Source: Rhynchopus sp. YZ270_cl-10 | Taxonomy: Eukaryota; Euglenozoa; Diplonemea; Diplonemida; Diplonemidae | Assembly: GCA_964035575.1 (NCBI GenBank) | Contig: OZ037928.1 | Coordinates: 372,001 to 436,000, forward strand | Direction of reading: 5' to 3' | Length of the DNA: 64,000 nt | Part shown: positions 11,700 to 22,345 of the stretch, piece by piece | How positions within the stretch are numbered: the stretch's first letter is position 1 | Layout: each line of letters opens with the position of its first letter | Program-made: the position numbers and the translations under genes | Notes under the pieces: generated by a model | The model's input: only the letters and a program-made list of their open reading frames with translations | Database searches by the model: none | Told to the model about the DNA's origin: nothing

Positions 11700-12569
11700 T
11701 TTTTTTTCGGGAAAATTTCGACCCCTGAGTTGGGTTTTTGGGCACCAAAAAGTGCAAAAAAACGCAAAAATCGGGTGTTTTGACGATCTGGGGGTAAACT
11801 ACATGCACTACTACAGGGGCCCACAATATCGACTTTTCCTTAGCAAATTCCTTGGAGTATTGCATGCCTTGAAGTGTTGCATTTTGTCCTCACTGAGTGT
11901 GCACTCAGAAAACACTCATCAATAAAACGACCTTTCTGTTCGGTAAAAAATAGTTATTTTCTATTGTAGTAGTGGGTTTGTCGTGCAGTGATGTTCTTTG
12001 TACCTGGAGAGTGGGCCGAGTGCAAGGTATGTTTTTAACCCCCCGGTTTTCTCCCTTTTCGACATGTCCGCTATTTTTTAGCTATTTATTAACGCGCAAT
12101 TAAGGTCTCGTACAAAAATCCTGACCAAAAAAGTATTTTTAAGATACTTAATCCCACTAGTGGGATTAAGGATTGTGTATAAAATAGCCGTAAAATTTTT
12201 GACAGTAAAATTAAGGAAATAATTACACGCGAAAAAAAAATTTTTTTTCGGCCTGCCACGACATGGGGAACACATTTTTTGGACACAAAAAAAATTTTTT
12301 TTTTGAAAAAAAATCAACAAAAAATCACAAAGATCCATACAAATCCACACAATAGACGACGGACGTCTTCCAAGTAGCCGTAGTTCGAACAAGACTGCCG
12401 AGCACATGGCTAATGATTGTGAAGAGCCCATCTGCACATTTTCTCTTTACTTGTCACTCACACTCACACTTAACACCATACCACCCTCACTCCAGGTTCT
12501 GATTACCTTCTTGGAACCCGCCGGATTTTTGTACTCGACCATAATTGCGCGATAATAAAATATCTAATT
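11700..12569. other. Gene-free stretch
   Basis: Related to the repeats around 58020-58320 at its left (the GATCGTCAAAACACCCGAT phrase, inverted here) and otherwise A/T rich. A 119-residue minus ORF here is mostly homopolymer-coded and not credible. Confidence 0.4.
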
Positions 12570-12708
12570 TAGTGTAATTATTCCCGTAATTACACTTGGG
12601 GGGGTTCTGGCACTCGTTTTCCTAATCGCACTCGCTGCGCTCGTGCGATTATTGGAAAACTCGTGCCAGAACCCCCCCGCGTGTAATTATGAGGAAATAA
12701 TTACACTA
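12570..12708. mobile_element. Foldback element of 139 bp
   Basis: Nearly the whole element is one inverted repeat: TAGTGTAATTATT at both ends, then a G-run with TTCTGGCACTCG, meeting at a centre built of CGCACTCGCTGCGCTCGTGCG-like words. Similar centres lie at 59880-59935 and 61915-61980. Confidence 0.75.
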
Positions 12709-12719
12709 GAATTATATAT

Positions 12720-13352
12720 ATATATATTTTTTTTTTGAAAACTTGGTTGTATTAGTGTAGCCACCCTAGAGTGTGCTCCACTATACTAAACATTTTTATG
12801 TCACCGCAGACGAGCGCGATGATCTCTCTTGTGTGGCAGATGTCACACTGATGTCGCTGATACTACTACCCACCGGGCCATCATCAGATGGGGGTGGCGG
12901 GGCGGAGGGGGGGCATTGACGACGGATTTCTTCCGTTTTTTGGCAGTTTTGTCGCATGCTCTGGGGGAAGACGAGCGTTTTCTTTTTGAAGAACGTGTTG
13001 ATGGATTCTGTTTACGGGAGGGGGGAGAAACAGAACGCTTTAGTTTTAAAATACGGTTGGGCTCAGGGTCACCCTCAGCAGGCGGCACGTCATTCGCGGC
13101 AGGCCGATCTCCCGCTGCGAGGACGTCGTCGATCATGTCACCCTCCGATGTGCCAGCAGAGGAGGTTGGAGGTGAAGACCACCTAGATGCTCTAGCTGAT
13201 ATGCTAGGGCCATAGGCATCGAGTGGTGCAGTTCCCCATGCCGCGTCAGCGAGCCATCGGACGGACCTTGACAGCTGTGACCTGATAACAGCGATGCTAT
13301 CGACACCTAGACGGGCACGTTTTTTTTTTTTTTTTGTCAACAAAAATGTCAC
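12720..13352 (-). mobile_element. LINE-like retroposon 3' portion with coding tail
   Basis: On the minus strand a stretch coding for basic, proline/serine-rich peptide (SKRKRSSSP, then SDDGPVGSSISDISVTS) is followed by a short 3' UTR, the GTGGCTACAC...CAACCAAGTTTTC end and an A-run with TA repeats. A second copy in opposite orientation ends near 16760 (SKRKRSTSP, SDDGPVGSNLSVISVTS). Conservation of these peptides between copies supports former coding. No reverse transcriptase is visible in this piece. Confidence 0.55.
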
Positions 13353-14673
13353 TTTTACGTGGGGTACGGGGCGGCTTCTTGTTTGTTTGTTTTTTTGTTG
13401 TAGTCTCTACTTTTACATTCAATTTCTCTTAACAGGTACCCGAACAGACGACCCTTCATCGTGACAGCGAAGCAGTGCCGACGGAAGAGCTGGTGCAATT
13501 ATTTCAAAACCAGGTGGCGATCGTAAAAGTCGGGTTTATATACCAACTTTTCCATTAACCCACCCCATAGACCACCCTAATTATTATGAAACTCTTAGTC
13601 AGTCACTGCTATAGCCATTTAACCCAGGGAGCATAGCTAGTGCAAGAAATTCGACTTCGGGATCCGGAAAGTCTGTCCTCTGCTTGCGGAGGACTAGACA
13701 CAAGAAAATATTGCGTTCCCCCAGAATACTAATTTTTGTCACAGTAATTTTTGCCCAGGGCATGCTCTTGAAGCATGGCGGCTTGGTGTGAGAAGGGGCG
13801 GTGTGTTGTTTTGTTCTAGATTTCAACGGTTGTTAGAACGAGTCAAGTGGATGCTTATCTAAACACTGACTTTAGTACAGACCCGAGAGATCACACATGA
13901 CTTTGAGGAAAGAACAAAGCAATGCATCTGTACCCGCACGCCAGGTTGTAGTTACTTCAGGAGGCTACGCTAAATCTCGTAAAAATCGCAAAACCTGAAA
14001 AAACCTGCAGAATTTTTGGGGCTTTTTTAGGCAAAAAATAGTGAGGGGAGTTGGGTCCAGTCATAGGGGGCATAGCATATTTTTTGTAAAATTCTTCAAA
14101 AAAACGAGGATTTTTGCTGGGCACAATGCAAATTTCAGAAAAATCCCAATTTTCGACTGGTCATATTTGGAGCAAATTATGGCCCACCCACCCCGATTTT
14201 GTGTCAAAAACCGACTTTGCTCAGAAGTTGTGAGAGGTCCTCCCCTACACTTATTTTCATAAAAGTGGATCTGGTGGCGACTTGCAGAGCAGTCGTTGCG
14301 ACACCGCGACAGAGGTTCCAATTCCATTAGCTATTTCCCTGTTCAAGGCTACCAATCCGACACAAACCACACGATGGAGTGGCCGGACCCTATTGGCCGG
14401 ACCCCGAGTCAGCCCGGCGGACTCGGGGTGAGCGCTCAGTCCGGATTGGACTGAGTACCCCGCGCGGACCCTATTTAGGGTACCCCGGTGCGTTGCACCA
14501 CAACCGAGTGTGAGCAATGACACAAGGGGGTATGACTAGTTGCATGACAAGACTAAATAATGACAAGGGCCTAACGCCACTCATTATATACAGGAGTCTT
14601 GTCGTTAGTTAGTCTTGTCATGTAACTGGTCATGCACCTTGTCATGGCACATGTCACTTTACATGTAAAAGCG
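13353..14673. other. Gene-free stretch with repeat fragments
   Basis: 13606-13680 matches 52655-52722 (GCATAGCTAGT, AAGAAATTCGACTT). 14041-14240 matches 57225-57420 and partly 56304-56440 (GTGAGGGGAGTTGGGTCCAG). 14380-14480 is rich in GGACTCGGGG/CCCCGAGTC inverted words. No gene seen. Confidence 0.5.
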
Positions 14674-14815
14674 CATGTCATGTCATGTCATGTCATGTCA
14701 TGTCATGTCATGTCATGTCATGTCATGTCATGTCATGTCATGTCATGTCATGTCATGTCATGTCATGTCATGTCATGTCATGTCATGTCATGTCATGTCA
14801 TGTCATGTCATGTCA
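14674..14815. repeat. (CATGT)n pentanucleotide microsatellite
   Basis: About 28 uninterrupted copies of a 5-bp unit. The ORFs reading MSCHV repeats are artefacts of this array. Confidence 0.97.
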
Positions 14816-14829
14816 TTTTACTTCACCGT

Positions 14830-16760
14830 CGTGTATACTCCGGACACGGATACCCACACAGAATACACGGTTACCCAGACATCTGTCAGGCAATCACTGA
14901 TTCACTTAACACAGGTCGGGCAGGTGCTGCCTGCCCATCCTCTTTTTCCTGTCTGCTATCGATTCCAGGTTCACAAGGGATACACAAAACCACACAAAGC
15001 GCGATCGCGCTTCTTCGGCAAAGTGTCGAAATCAGTGCGTCACACGGCCCCTCTAAGCCAGTGATGGCCGCAGACGTGTATGCGTCTGCGGACGCTGCAG
15101 GTTTTCTCTTAGTGGCTAAGCCAGGGGACCTGAGGTTCAACACCGTTGGGGGCGGGAAAGTGTCGGGGACACTGTATGGGCGGTTCTACGACAAGTCCGC
15201 TCTAAAACCCTTGTAGACGCGGTGGAATGACAGTAAAGGCAAAGCGCCGCATCCACTAGTGGGCCTGCCGAAGGTGTCCTCATTGGTGATGGGAGACTGG
15301 GTCTAGGAAACCGAGAAAAGGCGACGTGTGGTGTATTAGGTGCCCGCATGCAAATGTGGACTCTGAAGAAGATAAAGAAGACGAGGCACATGCGGGGGCA
15401 GTGCTATAGTCGAGTCTACGACCGGGCGTGTCTAGTACAGGGCTATTGTAGACTGAGCTGCAAGACCAAGGGTAGGAATTGGGCATTGCCATCTCTGAAA
15501 GTCATACGAGGTATTTTTTTTCAAAGGGAGGGACCGGGTGAGGCAGTGACGGCAGATCTGATCCATCATTTACGCCAGAATAATTTCCCTTAACTTTGAT
15601 CACTCCCCGACCCATTGATGGGCACCTAAGCGCATGACATTGGTCACTACGATCCAAATACGGACTAAAGGTGACCACGTTGTCTTGGTTTAGCTGTATG
15701 CAAACACAATTACCCTACACAATGCCTGGGTACCAAAGCCCGCCTGCCCTGGGACAGGGCTGCGGACACCCCGTCACTTTCCGTGGACTTTGACTGGAGC
15801 CGGCTCCCCTCGAGGGCGCCTCCGTCGTGGAAATACGGCCCTGAGCGACACACTGCTTTTCTTGCGTGGCTGAGGTCTGTTGAGGACAGCAACAGTTGCA
15901 TCAGCAACATTGAGCTGGGTATTAGCTTTGAGGTATACTCAGGCATCTCGCTGCGACAGTGCAAACAGGTCGCCCATGCCCTGTCTGTGCGTGAGCGGGG
16001 GAAGGCGATGTCCCTCTGGCTTCGATGGTTCCGGAAGCACTGCGCCGAGAACAAGCTGGACTGCCCCGTTCCCGGAGAGAAAAGTGACGATGCTGCACTG
16101 CCTACGGCCTATCGGTGCACCTCCGGTCTGGTGGGCACACTCCACGTGCCAAACTCTGCGCCGGCAGCATCGCCACTATCCTGAAGTACCTGACGAGGTC
16201 CATCAGTTCCCTCTCCGACCGTGACTGGGGCACCTGCCCCCTCCCCGCCTACAACACCACCATCACTGCGCGTGCCGCTCAGTGGACCTCGCCCTGACGA
16301 CGCCTGCGTAACAATACCGCCACCCCTGCCACCCCTACAAGCCTTGTTCGACGGGGAACGCCAAGGCAGTGCATCACCATCGTGACCCCTCCCGTACTAC
16401 CAGAACCTGAGCCGCCTGCACTGCCTGATACAGTGCCCGACAAACCACCCACAGGTGACCCTGAGCCTGGTCCCACCGCCACAAAAGGGCGTCAATCAAA
16501 AAGAAAACGCTCAACTTCCCCCGAGCATGAAACAAGAATAAAGCGGACTAGAACCGCCTACCCACAACGTCTGCTTCGCCCCCATCTGATGATGGACCGG
16601 TGGGGAGCAACCTTAGCGTCATCAGTGTGACATCTCCCACACAGGAGAGATCATCAGCGTGTTCATCAGCGGTTACTAAACAGCGTTTTGAAAAGTGGAG
16701 TTCATCCTCGGGTGTCCACACTAAGACAACCCAGTTTTCAAAATATAAAACTGAACACCG
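14830..16760 (+). mobile_element. Decayed LINE-type coding remnant with 3' tail
   Basis: Several plus-strand pieces look like former coding, separated by stops and frame changes. 15060-15215 reads VYASADAAGFLLVAKP, perhaps an RNase H-like start. 15783-16125 reads RHTAFLAWLRSVEDS, then ISNIELGISFEVYSG, similar to the C-terminal region after RNase H in algal and protist non-LTR elements. 16382-16680 repeats the SKRKRS and SDDGPVG peptides of 12720-13352. The end (CACACTAAGACAACCCAG, TTTTCAAAATATAAAA) matches the retroposon 3' terminus. Family assignment is tentative. Confidence 0.45.
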
Positions 16761-17115
16761 GGGAGAGGAGCAGGGTAGCCCTGCCGCCTCGCGGCAAACT
16801 GGGTAGTGCTTTCGCACCGTTCACACTTGTACTGAATATGCGAGACGTCTTCCCAGACCCACGTCACGTCGATAACTCCAGCGCCGAGTTGTACGCACTG
16901 CCGATGCTGGACACCAGAGTGTTGTCCTGCATGGGGCTGTCAGATGGCACATGAGAGCAAGTAGTAACGATGCAAGCACAAAAACACCTCCATTTGGAGT
17001 TCCCGTTAGGTATGCACTAGAGTTCCGAGCTGCGCCGCAGGCCCCCAATTGCATAGGGGGGTCTGGGGGGCAAAGCCCCCCAATGGGGGGTTCGGGGGGC
17101 GAAGCCCCCCGGCGA
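16761..17115. other. Gene-free stretch
   Basis: No gene seen; 17040-17120 is a GC-rich G-run/C-run palindromic piece (CAAAGCCCCCCAATGGGGGG). Confidence 0.45.
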
Positions 17116-17480
17116 TTTTTTTTGGCCTGAAATTTGCCTTTGCCAAAATCAAAAATGAGTTTTGTGAAGGAATTTGCTAAGGAAAACACCCAATAATAGG
17201 CCACTGTAGCAGTGCATATGATTCACCCACAGATGCTCAAAACATCAAAATTTTGCCGTTTTTGAATTTTTCGGTGCACAAGGTCCCAAGGTCAGGCCCA
17301 AAAAAAAAAATTTTTTTTCCAGGCTTGAAAAAGTAGTTGTCAAATTTTTCAAAAAAAAAAATTTTTTTTGAAAAAATTTTTCTCGACATCTACTTTTCCA
17401 AGCCTGGGAAAATACCGGTAGGGGTACGTCGTAGAGTAAAAACCAATGCAGGAAAATACCAGTAAAATATCAGTTTTTCT
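17116..17480. repeat. Direct repeat A, copy 1
   Basis: About 365 bp match 18258-18624 nearly perfectly, including GGAATTTGCTAAGGAAAACA. Both hold inverted runs around CGACATCTACTTTTCC. Copy 1 is split from its continuation (17811-17955) by the insert at 17481-17810; copy 2 is not. Confidence 0.85.
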
Positions 17481-17810
17481 TTGAGATTTTTGTTGTATGA
17501 ATAGTTCTGTAACCTCTCTCTCTTTTACGGCAGGTAACCGGTTGAGGTGATACTTCCGGACTGAGGAAGGGCATTCTTTTACTTTTTTATTTTGCCTGGA
17601 CGGGGATGGGGGCGGCTTTGTCTAGATTGTTTTTATATTGTAGTCTTTTGTTGGGTTAAGGGGATTGGCAGACAACACTGGGGACCTCCTTGGACCACAG
17701 CTGTTGGCGTTGTCAAGCTCTACCCGGCTGTACACGGTCGGCCTGAAAACAGGTCCGAATCTAGGCTATGTGAACGAAATAAAAATAGCCAAAAAAGAAG
17801 AAGTTTTTCT
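17481..17810 (+). mobile_element. ~320-bp insertion with 9-bp target duplication
   Basis: AGTTTTTCT occurs on both sides (17472-17480 and 17802-17810), while the matching undivided site in the second repeat copy (18617-18625) has it once. The insert therefore has an empty-site partner in the same window. Its 3' end on the plus strand is A-rich (AAATAAAAATAGCC, then AAAAAAGAAG), which suggests a SINE-like retroposon. No coding seen. Confidence 0.75.
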
Positions 17811-18257
17811 CAGGCTTGGAAAAGTAGTTGTCGAAAAAAAAATTTTGGGAAAAAAAATTTTTTTTTTCGACAACTACTTTTCCCAGCTTGGAAAAAAAAC
17901 TGATATTTACTGGTATTGACTGGTATTAACTGAGATTTGACGTAGCCTCCTATAGTGAAACACCCGTTATTTTTTTCAGGCTTGAAAAAGTAGATGTCGA
18001 AAAAAAATTTTTGGTCGAAAAAAAAAAAAATTTTTTTTTGGACCCTCGGACCACCTGGCGGGGCCTGTGTTGAAGAAATGTTGAAAAAAAACCGAAAATT
18101 TGGGCTCAAATGGGCATTTTCATGCAGGACCTCTGAAATGTGAATGATTCGTTTTTTTGGCAGAGAAGTGCGTTTTAGGTGCCCACAGATGGTCAAAACA
18201 TCATTTTTTTTGTGTTTTTGGCATGTTTGGACACCCAAGGACCCACTACCAGGGGTG

Positions 18258-18766
18258 ACTTTTTTTTGGCCTGAAATTTGCCTTTGCCAAAATCAAAAAT
18301 GAGTTTTGTGAAGGAATTTGCTAAGGAAAACACCCAATAATAGGCCACTGTAGCAGTGCATATGATTCACCCACAGATGCTCAAAACATCAAAATTTTGC
18401 CGTTTTTGAATTTTTCGGTGCACAAGGTCCCAAGGTCAGGCCCAAAAAAAAAAATTTTTTTTCCAGGCTTGAAAAAGTAGTTGTCAAATTTTTCAAAAAA
18501 AAAAATTTTTTTTGAAAAAATTTTTCTCGACATCTACTTTTCCAAGCCTGGGAAAATACCGGTAGGGGTACGTCGTAGAGTAAAAACCAATGCAGGAAAA
18601 TACCAGTAAAATATCAGTTTTTCTCAGGCTTGGAAAAGTAGTTGTCGAAAAAAAAATTTTGGGAAAAAAAAATTTTTTTTTCGACAACTACTTTTCCCAG
18701 CTTGGAAAAAAAACTGATATTTACTGGTATTGACTGGTATTAACTGAGATTTGACGTAGCCTCCTC
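18258..18766. repeat. Direct repeat A, copy 2 (undivided)
   Basis: Matches 17116-17480 joined directly to 17811-17955, ending at GACGTAGCCTCCT. It shows what copy 1 looked like before the insertion. Confidence 0.85.
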
Positions 18767-18960
18767 AGAATTTTCTTGAGTTTGCATGAACGAGGAGGGG
18801 ATGATTCATTCTTCGGGAACGCCTAGTATACCATGGAATGATCATCTCAAAAAAACATGTGGGGGCTGAATTCATATCCCTTAGAATTGCGAATTCAGCC
18901 TTTGCAGAAGGTACGTCTTACTTGTACTTGTACTTGTATGCCGTGTCACCCTTCTCAACC

Positions 18961-19755
18961 TTACCGGTTCCAAAATATGGGCGCTTTTTCCCGATATGGG
19001 CGCATTAAAATATGTAAAATATGGGCGGGATATGGGCGGATATGGGCGCCTTCTTTGCCCATATCCGCCCATATGGGCAATATGGGCGCCCATATTGCCC
19101 ATATCCTGTTTTTTGGGGTGCCCATATTAGCAGCTGCCCGTATGGGCGTTCCATCTATGGATATTAAACTGCTGCACCCAGTGAGAAAGCAGCCCCCAAT
19201 GTCCGTGACACTGTTGAGTGAAGACAAGTCGAGAGATGTTAAACCTATGCACCCATCCAGGAAGCAGTCCCCGATGTCCGTGAGACTATTGAATGAAGAC
19301 AAGTCGAGTGCTGTTAAACTGCTGCAGTCGTAGAGGAAGTAGTTCTCAATGCGCGTGACAGTCGACACAGTACTCAGACCAATTCGCGTCATCGATGTAC
19401 CGTGCAAGAACCAATCAGGAATGACAGTCGCAACCTCCGCCTGCAGAAGCAAACACGCCACCTCAGGATCCCTCATCTCCTCCAACCTCTCTGGCCTCAG
19501 GTCAGTCTCACCCAACGCATGAAGCGCTGCTATGGCTTCACCCCTTTTTGTCATCGTGAGGAAAATCGTGTCCCCAGCACTCAGCTGCGTCATGTCCGCT
19601 CCTTCGCCCATCACTTCGTCTCCGAAACTCATGCAAAAGCTGTCTTCAGGCAGCCCCACTGCAGACGCCACCTTCCGCCGCATGTTCTCCACTGTGTCAG
19701 CCAGAGCCACCTCAATCACGTGTGTCTCGTCGCAAAACAGCACATTCAGATCCAT
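18961..19755 (-). pseudogene. UBL-LRR protein 2, 3'-truncated
   Basis: Starts MDLNVLFCDETHVIEV and carries the UBL module, linker and about three LRRs down to 19152. The frame then runs into the ATATGGGC array and continues for ~60 nonsense residues. The last LRRs and the KRKRDESPEE tail are missing. The UBL is as well preserved as in intact members, so the break is recent or the short form is still made. Confidence 0.8.
18970..19151. mobile_element. ATATGGGC palindrome array joined to a UBL-LRR gene
   Basis: About 170 bp of ATATGGGCG and its complement CGCCCATAT in alternating orientation, folding on itself at GCCCATATGGGC. It starts exactly where LRR homology of the neighbouring gene stops, so it interrupted or replaced that gene's 3' half. 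Confidence 0.7.
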
Positions 19756-19769
19756 GATTTTGTGTTGTG

Positions 19770-20253
19770 TTTGAATTCACTTTATTGTTGCTGTGGTTGC
19801 GAATATTGTGTGGGCTTTGGGGAGGGAGGTGAGGGGGTGGACGAGACAAAATTTTACAAAATCTTTTTAACATGCCACTCACAACAGACGACAACAACGC
19901 GTTTGTATTCTTTTTGCATGTCCCTATGTAGTAGACAACATCCTCAGGGAAGATGGCGCCACGTAGTATCACTTAAGCAGCGCCTGCATGATAACTGGTG
20001 GAGGGAAGTGGTGCAAAAACACACAACGGAAAAAAAAGGGGGGCACTTGCCACAAGACAGAAAGATGTCAAAAGAAAGATCACTCAAACAAAACACAACA
20101 CACACAGTTCGCTCAAGACCCTCACAGCGACACATGCAGAAAAATAAACTTGACTTCAAATACAAAGCACGCTCAAAAACTGAAATATAAAAAAATACCA
20201 TGAACAGTGTGCCATAGTACAATGACCGATACATCGTGGGCTGTACGACGCCT
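19770..20253 (-). promoter_or_regulatory. Conserved UBL-LRR 5' flank
   Basis: The block upstream of this gene start (AAGGCGCTGC-type words, GACAACATCCTCAGGGAAGA, ACGCGTTTGTATTC) recurs almost unchanged at 21850-22345, 47350-47844 and 55870-56200, always immediately 5' of a UBL-LRR gene. It probably holds the promoter and 5' UTR, or simply marks the duplicated unit. Confidence 0.5.
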
Positions 20254-20630
20254 TTATTGCGACAGTCTCGGTCGCTTCCAGTCTTCCTCAGGTGATTCGT
20301 CTCGCTTCCGTTTCGGACGAGCATCCACCACAAGATGACTCAGGCCTGCCTCCTCCACAGCGCGCGACACAACAGCACTGCACCCAGAGAGGTGGATGGT
20401 TTGTAGGTTTGTCCTCTCGCAGAACCCCTCAGAGCCAATGTGCGTAACACTGTTGAGTGAAGACAAATTGAGTGTGATAATTTGCTGCAGCCTGAGAGGA
20501 AGTAGTCCTCAATGAGCGTGAGACTGTTGAGTGAAGATAAGTCGAGAGATGTTAAACTGCTGCAATCGGTGAGGAACCAGTGACCAACGTGCGTGAGACT
20601 TGTAAGCGAAGACAAGTAGTACAATGACCG
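20254..20630 (-). pseudogene. UBL-LRR 3' fragment
   Basis: Encodes the C-terminal ~120 residues of a family member (last LRRs, then KRKRDESPEEDWKRPRLSQ) with a one-base frame change near 20480. It lacks the 5' part and is joined at 20630 directly to the 3' flank of the next gene. It is a relic of unequal exchange between tandem copies. Confidence 0.85.
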
Positions 20631-20655
20631 ATGCACCGTGGGCTGTACGACGCCT

Positions 20656-21846
20656 TTATTGTGACAGTCTCGGTCGCTTCCAGTCTTCCTCAGGTGATTC
20701 GTCTCGCTTCCGTTTCGGACGGGCATCCACCACAAGATGACTCAGGCCTGCCTCCTCCACAGCGCTCGACACAACAGCACTGCACCCAGAGAGGTGGATG
20801 GTTTGTAAGTTTGTCCCCTGGCAGAACCCCTCTGAGCTAATGTGCGTAACGTTGCTGAGTGAAGACAAATTGAGTGATGATAATTTGCTGCAGTCCTGGA
20901 GGAAGCCGTCCTCAATGTGCGTGAGACTGTTGAGTGAAGATAAGTCGAGAGATGTTAAACTGCTGCAATCGGCGAGGAATCCGTACCCAACATGCGTGAG
21001 ACTTGTAAATGAAGACAAGTCTACTGATATTAAACTCCTGCACCCCTTCAGGAAGTAGATCCCAACGTCCGTGAGACTGCTGAGCGAAGACAAGTCGACA
21101 GCTCTTAAACTACTGCAGTTGAGGAGAAAGCTGTCCCCAACGTGCGTGAGACTTGTAAATGAAGGCAAGTCTACTGATGTTAAACCTTCGCACCCATTGA
21201 GGAAGCCGCGCTCAACATGCGTGAGACTGTTGAGCGAAGACAAGTCCAGAGATGTTAAACTCGTGCAGTCGGAGAGGAATTCGATCCCGATGTGCGTAAG
21301 ACTGTTGACTGAAGACAAGTCTACTGATGTTAAACTGCTGCACCCCTGGAGGAAGCAGTTCCCAACGCGCGTGAGACTGTTGAATGAAGACAAGTCGACA
21401 GCTGTCAAACTACTGCATTCCAAGAGGAAGCAGTTCTCAATGCGCGTGACAGTCGACACAGCACTCAGATCAAGTCGCGTTATCGATGTCTCGTACAAGA
21501 ACCAATCAGGAATGACAGTCGTAACCTCCGCCTGCAGAAGCAAACACGCCACCTCAGGATCCTCCACCTCCTCCAACCTCTCTGGCCTCAGGTATGTCTC
21601 ACCCAACGCATGAAGCGCTGCTATGGCTTCACACCTTTTTGTCATCGTGAGGAAAATCGTGTCCCCAGCACTCAGCTGCGTCATGTCCGCTCCTTCGCCC
21701 ATCGCTTTGTCTCCGAAACTCATGCCAAAACTGTCTTCAGGCATCCCCACTGCAGACGCCACCTTCCGCCGCATGTTCTCCACTGTGTCAGCCAGAGCCA
21801 CCTCAATCACGTGTGTCTTGTCGGATAAGACCACATTCAGATCCAT
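20656..21846 (-). CDS. UBL-LRR protein 3 (longest LRR array)
   Basis: A 396-residue member with the UBL module at 1-70, then about eight 25-residue LRRs and the basic tail. The ATG at 21846 gives the family MDLN start. The final glutamine codon and stop read CAATAA followed by AGG, so the stop overlaps an AATAAA polyadenylation-type hexamer. Its 5' flank is the duplicated block at 21850-22345. Intact and intronless. A binding role is inferred from the LRRs only. Confidence 0.87.
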   Translation of the reverse strand: MDLNVVLSDKTHVIEVALADTVENMRRKVASAVGMPEDSFGMSFGDKAMGEGADMTQLSAGDTIFLTMTKRCEAIAALHALGETYLRPERLEEVEDPEVACLLLQAEVTTVIPDWFLYETSITRLDLSAVSTVTRIENCFLLECSSLTAVDLSSFNSLTRVGNCFLQGCSSLTSVDLSSVNSLTHIGIEFLSDCTSLTSLDLSSLNSLTHVERGFLNGCEGLTSVDLPSFTSLTHVGDSFLLNCSSLRAVDLSSLSSLTDVGIYFLKGCRSLISVDLSSFTSLTHVGYGFLADCSSLTSLDLSSLNSLTHIEDGFLQDCSKLSSLNLSSLSNVTHISSEGFCQGTNLQTIHLSGCSAVVSSAVEEAGLSHLVVDARPKRKRDESPEEDWKRPRLSQ

Positions 21847-22345
21847 GATTTGTGTTGCTGTGTTTGAATTCACTTTATTGTTGCTGTGGTTGCGATATTG
21901 TGTGGGCATTGGGGAGGGTGGTGAGGGGGTGGACCAGACAAAGTTTTACAAAATCTTTTTAACATGCCACTCACAACAGACGACAACAACGCGTTTGTAT
22001 TCTTTTTGCATGTCCCTATGTAGTAGACAACATCCTCAGGGAAGATGGCGCCACGTAGTATCACTTAAGCAGCGCCTGCATGATAACTGGTGGAGGGAAG
22101 TGGTGCAAAAACACACAACGGAAAAAAGGGGGGCACTTGCCACAAGACAGAAAGATGTCAAAAGAAAGATCACTCAAACAAAACACAACACACACAGTTC
22201 GCTCAAGACTCACAGCGACACATGCAGAAAAATAAAGTTGACTTGAAATACAAAGCACGCTCAAAAACTGAAATATAAAAAAATCCCACTCATGAACAGT
22301 GTGCCATAGTACAATGACCGATACATCGTGGGCTGTACGACGCCT

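Noticed and set aside
14632-15216. MSCHV-repeat protein
   Set aside because: 5' half is the (CATGT)n array; only the 3' part resembles decayed element coding.
21071-21613. Plus ORFs with repeated RLLSEDKSTDVKLL
   Set aside because: Antisense shadow of the LRR units; repeats follow from the 75-bp coding repeat.
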